This document shows positions 49,201-58,200 of a stretch of 64,000 bases of DNA, piece by piece. The notes under the pieces are model-generated. The model searched no databases. It was given only the letters and a program-made list of their open reading frames with translations, and was not told where the DNA came from. The DNA comes from Unio delphinus (taxonomy: Eukaryota > Mollusca > Bivalvia > Unionida > Unionidae): contig JAQISU010001239.1 in the NCBI GenBank assembly GCA_029339505.1, positions 11,111,501-11,175,500 of the forward strand. The letters are read 5' to 3'. Made by a program: the position numbers and the translations under genes. The stretch's first letter is position 1. Each line of letters begins with the position of its first letter.

Positions 49201-52200
49201 CTCACCCAACAACTTTATTGAAGCCAAGGGGGAAATTCCTTAGCCTTTTTTGTGTTCTGTAACAAGAAGAAACATTTTGTAGATCAATGTCACTTTAATT
49301 TAATTTGATAATACATTTTTACTATGGCTTCCAGAAACTGCTGAAAGCTTCATATGTGCATGCTGTGTAATTGTTGTTTTTTATACTTCTTTTTAATTTA
49401 TAAACAAGGTTGTGGAGGAGTTGGGAGGACAAATGCCACAAGATGCAGAGAGCTTGCTGAAACAACTGCCTGGAGTCGGTAGATACACTGCGGGGGCAAT
49501 TGCTTCGATTGCCTACAATCAGGTTACTTTTATTTTCAAATTAAATTCTCAATTTAGGCTCAAAGCAAGATTTGTTTTGACTTATGGGTAGTGCCTTTTG
49601 CCGTGATTGCTTATGACCTTTTTAATCAGATTTTGTGATCCTCAGTCAAAAAATTGCTTTTTTAAACTCTGTGTTTGTGTGCTAGTTCAAGCCATAGATT
49701 CTTCAGCTGTTACATTACCTGACTATTGAAGTTAATTTTACCATAGGAAACTCCTCTTGATAATCTCGCAGACAAACTAGTAATTGTTATAATATCCAAT
49801 AAATTACTACAAAATATTACTTGAATTGATCAGAGATATTGGAATTGATGCTGATAGTAAATGAAATTTTCTTTGAATGGATTGAAAATGTGTGTTTTTG
49901 TACATGTATGTAAACATTCATGATTTACCTGTTTTTATTACATTGGCCTAGAACAAAAGAAAATGCCAGCCAATGCACTACTCATTTCCATCATATCCAT
50001 AATCATGTATATACCACATGTACAAGTGTCTTGTAACATTATTATCATGTAACAATAACATGTACCATATTTTCCAGCTTATAAGTCGATACTTTTCTAT
50101 TTGAAAATCAGGTCTTCATGTTATACTCCAAATTGTCTTGTATATGGATTGTGTTATTGAAAGTTTATTTAAGTTACGTTCGTAACTACAGGTAATAAAA
50201 TGAACTACAACATATATGTGCTTTCAATTATAATAAAACAAGCATGGACTGTTTATTCAGCTGTGTCAGTTGATAACAAAATATAGCAGTGATTTGTTCA
50301 GAAGTAAAATGACAAGCATGTTAGTATCGGTAATGCAATTTCCCTATTGCCAGTAATATGGAATATCATACAACGATACCGTTACTAGTGTAAAATACGA
50401 AGCCAAGATATTGACCTGGCCTCGTCTTATACTCCGAATCGACTTATCTGTGGACAAAGGATGGAAAATTTACAAAATTGGTGAAATTGACTTGTACTCC
50501 AAATCGACTTATAGTTCAGAAAATACGTACAAGTGTCCTGTGACATTATCATTTGTTTTGTAACATTATTATCATGTAACAATTACATGTACAAGTGTCT
50601 TAGGACATTATTATTATGTAACAATTACATGTACAAGTGTCTCAGGACATTATTATCATGTAACAGTTACATGCACAAGTGTCTCAGGACATTATTATCA
50701 TGTAGCAATTACATGTAAAAGTGTCTCAGACATTATTATCATGTAACAATTACTTGTACAAGTGTCTTGGGACATTATTATCATGTAACAATTACATGTA
50801 CAAGTGTCTCAGGACATCATGTAACAATTACATGTACAAGTGTCTCAGGACATTATTATCATGTAACAATTACATGTACAAGTGTCTTGGGACATTATTA
50901 TCATGTAACAATTACATGCACAAGTGTCTCAGGACATTATTATCATGTAACAATTACATGTACAAATGTCTTGGGACATTAATATCATTTAACAATCACA
51001 TGTTTTATCACATGATTATATTGCAATCACATTTACTAGTGTCTTGTCATGTTATCATATTACAATCATTTGTTTTGTCACATCATTATCATATAACAGT
51101 CACTTTTCCTAGTGTCTTATCACATCACTGTGAGATAACAGAAATGATTACTATTATCATCTCATTATTCTAGAACAGTCACATTTAATAACATTTTGTC
51201 TCTTGATCTTACAAAACTCACATGTTACTAGTGCCTTGTCACAGTATGTAGCCTATACTCTGTGGTATGTAATTTGTTGCATGCAGCCTAGCGTAATACA
51301 TTAAACTCTGGTATGTAATTTGTTGCATGCAGCCTATTGTAATACATTAAACTCTGGTATGTAATTTGTTGCATGCAGCCTATTGTAATACATAAACTCT
51401 GGTACGTAAGTTGTTGCATACATCCTATTGTAATACAGCCCATTGCAATACATTAAACTCTGGTATGTAATTTGTTGCATGCAGCCTATTGTAATACATT
51501 AAACTCTGGTATGTAATTTGTTGCATGCAGCCTATTGTAATACATAAACTCTGGTATGTAATTTGTTGCATGCAGCCTATTGTAATACATAAACTCTGGT
51601 ATGTAATTTGTTGCATTAAATATTTTGTTATACATAAACTATGGTATGTGATTTGTTGCATGCAGCCTATTGTAATACATAAACTCTGTGGTATGTAATT
51701 TGTTGCATGCACTATTTTGTAATACATTAAACTACACACTCAGCATGTCATATGTAATACATTGAACGATACAGTTGTCATTTTCTGCATGCAGCTTATG
51801 GCCTAATAATATTCATTTCAATAATTTAATAGTTAAAACAATGTCTGCATACTGGAGTCAGTGATTATAACATATTATTGCTGAAACACTAGTTATTTTA
51901 AAGGCCAAATATTTAGCTTAATGCAGTTGATGATTTATTGGTTCAAATTATGTTTTTCAGGCAACAGGTCTAGTCGATGGGAATGTGATCCGAGTTCTGT
52001 GTAGGCTGAGAATTATAGGTGGCGATAGTACCAGTCAGCCAGTCACAGATGCTTTATGGTAAGAAGAAGGAAGGCTATCTGTCAAATAATGATCCTAAAT
52101 GAGATTGATCTTTGTTTTGAATAATCATGGTCCAACTTTTACAATTAAATCTATGTAAATCATAACTTAACCCTTTGAACCCAACAGGCCGGTTTACCGG

Positions 52201-55200
52201 CCTTTTTGTAACGGTGTATATACCCGAAAGGCCGGTATACAGGCCTGTATTATGTGCAAAATTTTCCTTTTTTTAAAATTTTCAAAAATTGCTGGGGGAG
52301 GCTCGGGTTATGGTGCCGAAATATGGGGGAGATTAGGGTTCAAAGGGTTAATTAGACTTCATATTTTCAATCTTTTCATATTTGGATGAAAGTGGTAATT
52401 TACCATAATTTTTGTAGTTTAAGAGGGAAAATCTTTAACATAAAACAGTATCTTCCCAGATGGTTAAATATCATTTGTCTTCCATGTTTTCAGTTTGTAT
52501 TTGTAAAACAAAATACTGTTTACTGTACTCTTGTTTTTGAAGATGGGACAACCATACAGTATACTTTGTACTGTACTCTTGTTAGTACTGAAGAAGGGAC
52601 AGCGATACAGTATGCTGCTTACTTTTTTACTCTTGTTACTATTGAGAAAGAGACAGCCATATAATATACTGTTTATTGTTTTGTTTCAGGAAGCATGCAG
52701 AGAGGCTGGTTGATCCAGATGCCCCAGGAGATTTTAACCAGGCCATGATGGAACTGGGGGCAGTGGTCTGCACACCAAAAAATCCAGACTGTAACAACTG
52801 TCCTCTTAAAAACTACTGCAAAGCTTATTCTCAGGTTAAAAGATGATTCCATGTTAAGAACAATGCATTTTAGCTACCCTGATCATGAACTCAGATGATC
52901 TTATGGTATGGCCCTTAGTCAAGTGTGTCTTATCACTCGTAGTCCAAAATTGCTATTTATGACTTCACAAAAACAACTTAATCATTTGGTACAAAACAGT
53001 TAGATTAGGCATTAAGGCCTTACTTATTGGTATAAACTTGGCCCAGCTTATATCATCTATGGTTACATATGAAACAAAAGTGGGAAAATCTTTAAACATT
53101 TTATAACTATATACAATGCTTCCTACATCAAGGTCTTTCTGGATTGTTTAAAAGATGTGATTTCATCAGCAAATATTGTTGATTTTGTTGCAAATAGCTT
53201 TTTAATCATCTTTTCAAGAAATGTGATACAATTTTTAAAGCATTCCTGCTAAAAAAAGACCTGCCCAGTTTGATTCAATATTTTAATGATATTTTTCTCC
53301 TTTGAATACGTTCCCCAATCACATTACTTTAGGGATATTAGCCTGCTACCTCGCGAATCCAGCCCTACCAAAAGACGAAAATTCGTCTTTCCTGTCTATT
53401 TCCTATAGACAAAGGGCAATAACTCTTGCCCATTACCTCCCCTTGCCGCCCGTTAGGTGTCGCTTCTTTAGTTTTTAAGCTTCGCTTGTACTGTGCAAAC
53501 ACGTACAATTAGACCTCCAATGAATCCAAGCCATCTTAGTGTAAATTCTGACCATCCGAAGTTAAATTTGGAATTACTGTGTTGGATAATTATTCATCAA
53601 CAGGTCGTATACATTATTTTACAATATTTTCCAATTTGAGTGACTTTGTCACCTTTTCTAAACTTCGGACCAGGTTGCAACGTGGTCAAAGCACGCTTAT
53701 GGCGGTACTAGCATGTAATACATGTAGCACTCAATAATTTCGTTTATTCCGTATGTAACATTTACGATATTAGCGACTAATAACGTGCTGCATTGATAAT
53801 ATGTGCTTTATTTATCTTCTTTGACGTTTCAGTAGACTTCAAAAAAGTCTTTGAACGACCAATTTGTGACTTTAATGGCGGACTTCGTCTTGTAGTCACG
53901 AGTTCACGCAACACTTAATCATTTCGCTTCCTACGTTAGTTACGGTTATGGAATAGCGACTTAATAGTGTACTGAATTGTTAATTTGTGCTTTGTTTATC
54001 TTCTTTTCCGTTTCAGTAGACTTCATCTCTGAACGGCCAGTTGCGACTATTAATGGCGGAATTTCGTGTTGTAGTCACGAGTTCACGAGACACTAAATCA
54101 TTTCGCTTCCTCCGTTAGTTACGGTTATGGTAATAGCGACTTAATAGCGTGTTGAATTGCTAAATGTGCTTTGTTTATCATCTTTTTCATTTCAGTAGAC
54201 TTCGTCTTGAACGACCTATTGCAACACGCTCACGGCGATAACTAGTGTGGTCATTAAGAGTTAACATGGCACGGAATAATTTGACTACTCCGTTTATAAC
54301 GGTTATAGTATTATCGAATTAATAATATGCTGAATTTTTAATTTGTGCTTTGGCGGAATTCATGTTGAAGTCATGAGTTCACGCGACACTAAATCATTTC
54401 ACTTCCTCCGTTAGTTACGGTTATGGTAATAGCGATTTAATAGCGTGCTGAATTGCTAATTGTGCTTTGTTTATCATCTTTTTCGTTTCAGTAGACTTCG
54501 TCTTGAACGAACCATCGCAACACGCTCACGGCGATAACTAGTGTTGTCATTAAGAGTTAACATGGCACGGAATAATTTGACTACTCCGTTAATAACGGTT
54601 ATAGTATTATCGAATTAATAATATGCTGAATTTTTTTAATTTGTGCTTTGTTCTCTTCTTCTGTCGTTTCAGTAAGCAAAGTCGACAACGAAGGCATGAA
54701 TGGCAAAATGGGTGTTGGCAATGTGGAAATGGAGGAAATTATGTTGACATGGTTTAGGCTGCCCAGTGGGTGTTAATTTCACCGCAGATCCGTACATGGC
54801 TTTCGGGCCTGTAAGTCAGGAAGCATGGAGTCTATGCTGGATCAATTGGATCCATTTTAGTATGCACTTTCGCCGGCCTTCCAGCTGTCAGTCCAGCCGA
54901 CACCGTCAGTTCAGCCGGCACTTCAGCAGGCAAACCGGCATTAACCATCAATCAGGCACCGTCCGTTCAGCCCAAATGGCACCGGACGGCCAGCCGACCT
55001 TCCAGCTTGCATCAACAGGCACCGGCCGTTCAGCCCAAATGGCACCGGCCGGCCAGCCGACCTTCCAGCCTGCGTCGACAGGCACCGGCCGTCCATACGG
55101 CAACGACCGTTCAGCCCAAATGGCACCGGTCGTCCAGCCGACCTTCCAGCCGGCATCAACCGGCACCGGCCGTCCATCCGGCAACGACCGTTCAGCCCAA

Positions 55201-58200
55201 TTGGCACCGGTCGTCCAGCCGACCTTCCAGCCGGTATCAACCGGCACCGGCCGTCCATCCGGCAACGACCGTTCAGCCCAAATGGCACCGGTCGTCCAGC
55301 CAACCTTCCAGCCGGCATGAACCTGCACCGGCCGTCCATCCGGCAGCGACCGTTCAGCCCAAATGGCATTGGTCGTCCAGCCGACCTTCCAGCCGGCATC
55401 AACCGGCACCGGCCGACCATCCGGCAACGACCGTTAAGCCCAAATGGCACCGGTCTTCCAGCCGGCATCAACCTGCACCGGCTGTACATCGGATTTACGG
55501 AGATTATAGTGATGTACCCGTCAGTCAATCTACACTACTGGTTACATATCACTACCATGAGAGAAATGTTATAGATGAATCTCCCTCCAATCAGACCATT
55601 CGAGAGGCAGGTGCCGGTCATAGCCGGACCTTCGCCGACATTCCGGCCGACCATATACCAGACAAATCATGTCGGTATAGCCGGTGTACACCTCCCGTCA
55701 CGTCAAATACGTGTCGGTGTGATTTTAAAACAAGGGAGAATTAGTGACATTATCAGAGATGACGGAATTGAGTTATCTATGCCACTTGGTATGCGCTACC
55801 CAGATATGGCAGCTTTACCAGAACAGGACTTTCAGGCCGACCATTCGTCAGTTCAATCAGCCGTTAGTGCCGGCCGTCCATATGTTCACGGCTTCTCCAC
55901 AAGGGAGATTTAGTGAAAGTGTCAATTATGACAGAATTGCGTCATCTAGGTCACCTGGTATGCTGTACAGATATGCAAGCTATACCAGAACCAACATTCC
56001 CTCTGAGCGAATGGTAGATGGGTGCACAGTGATGGTCGCACTACATAAGCATTATGTAATTATTATTACCTTCTAGCCGGCACCAACCGGCACCGGGCGT
56101 CCATCCGGCAATGACCGTTCAGCTATATGGCACCGGTCATCCAGCCGGCACTAACCGGCACCGGGCGTCGATCCGGCAATGACCGTTCAACCCAAATGGC
56201 ACCGGTTGTACAGCCAAGCTTCCAGCCGACACTTGCCGGCACTGACAGTCCATCCGGCTCCGGCCGTCCAGCCCAACAGGCAACGGTCGTCCAACCGTAT
56301 GGAGATTTTAGTCATATACCAGTCCGTCCGACTGTACCGCTGTACCAGCACGGGGACTTTTATCATACCGCAATCCGCACAAATCGGATTGACGAAGATT
56401 CTAGTGATGTTTCCGTCTGTCAATCCGTACTACCGGTTACATATCACTACCATGACTCTGATGTTGGCGATGAATCTCTCGATCCAACCTGACCATTCGA
56501 GCGGTCGGTGCCGGTCATAGCCGGCCCGTCGCAGGCGTTCAGGCCAAACATATACCAATCAATTCATTCGGCATTGCCGGCCGTCCATAGGCTATCAACT
56601 CATCCACAAGGGAGAGTGAATGCCTTTTTTTAGAGATGACGGAATCGAATCATCTATGCCACCTGGTATGCATTACCCCGATATGGATGCTTTACCAGAG
56701 CAAGATTATGCACATAGTGAGTGCGATGAAGCACAGGCAAATCAGCTGTATGCAGATCCAACTATGGAACGGACTGAGTTCAGCTTCAAAGCCGCAGTGG
56801 AGGAAATTTTTAGGGTGTTAAGGCCCCTTCAGAATGCCCTCCACCTCCTGCTGCAATTACCGACTATAGGATTAGTGCGTCGGTCGATCTGGATGAAGGG
56901 GAAGAGATTCTATCCTTCCGCCTCCTTCCCCAGTCGACAAATTAAGGAAATTAATGACCATCTGTCGACACGAATAGGGGATCCAGGAAATGCTAAGGCG
57001 TTCTTTTCTGAAAGCCAAGTACCAGCGTCGTTTTCAGGTCGATGGTACAAAACTCACTCCGATGCGTTCAATACTGAGGTCCTGGCTCGGGATAAAATAG
57101 GGCAACAGTCCATATGTCTGCGGCATTGTCTTATAAAGTGGACAAAACTGTGTTCAATTCCACGTCCAAGCTGGTTTGAATGTAGTCGCTACGTCTTCAC
57201 TGTTAGACCTAGCCTCCCTAGCCATTTTCAGGATCGCTGGAAAATCTGGCAATGAACATGCTTGGGATTCGACGGCCCGGTTAGCTAGGGTTCTTAACAG
57301 GGCAGTTCACCATTCCATGGCCAATGCGCTGACTGCTTCTGCCAACCTAGACCTGATACGTCGTGACGCATGTCTGAAGGGCACGTCGCTTAAACCCCAT
57401 CATAAGCTGGCTAGATATGACCGACGCACATTTCACGTCCCTATCCCACGAGTAGCGGACATTCTCCGTTGTGCTTGTCGGGACTAGGCTTATCAGCTCC
57501 ATGTCATACCTTTTGGCCTAAATTTAAGCACTTGGGCTAGTACCAAGGTTATGGGTTACGTCGTCACCCTGTTCCGCTCGACTTCATCTATTGCGTCGGC
57601 AGTATATTTGGATGACATCCTCCAGAAACATCTGTCAAGTTCTATTCTGCTCAAAAGCAGAAACGATCTTATATCACTTTAAGTCATATAGGCTTTCTCG
57701 TGAACTGGATAAAGTTCGATCTCTGTCCAATCCGGATTTTGGTCCATCTGGGTGTGGAGTTTCTCCCGATCTGAATCTGGTAAGGCTTCCTCGAGTTTGC
57801 GATTATCCAGATAATTGCACTCGTAGAGTCCGTTTCCGACAGGATGCGCATTTTAGCGAGAGAGTTGCAGATCCTCGGATTATTCAATGCGGCAGCAGAC
57901 TTGATCCCGATCAGCCGTCCTTTTATGCGCCCTTTACAAAGGACGTTGCTAGCGTAATTGCGCTCTTTTCAAGTCCCTTCGATCCCAGAAAACAGTCATG
58001 CTCACGCCAGAAATACAATCATTCTTGAGTCAATGGCACAACCCCTGTAGGCTGTCCACAGGGATTACTCTGGAGATACCCCAAGGGGATAACGGTATGT
58101 TCCGCCACTAATACCTACGGTTGGGGTGCCCACCTGTTGCCGAACTTCGATACTGTCAGCGGCACGTGGGTGCCAGGGGCGAGCCCTTTCCACATCAACC

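Larger units (their letters stand above)
46537..49408 (+). other. MUTYH intron after exon e, 2.9 kb
   Basis: It holds a minus-strand SINE head and a 29-bp minisatellite. No coding sequence is recognised. Confidence 0.6.
49523..51960 (+). other. MUTYH intron after exon f, 2.4 kb
   Basis: Most of it is a pogo-like MITE followed directly by two minisatellites. No coding sequence is recognised. Confidence 0.6.

Noticed and set aside
51425..51739. Minus-strand frame of 104 codons
   Set aside because: Translation of the 45-bp minisatellite in a MUTYH intron.
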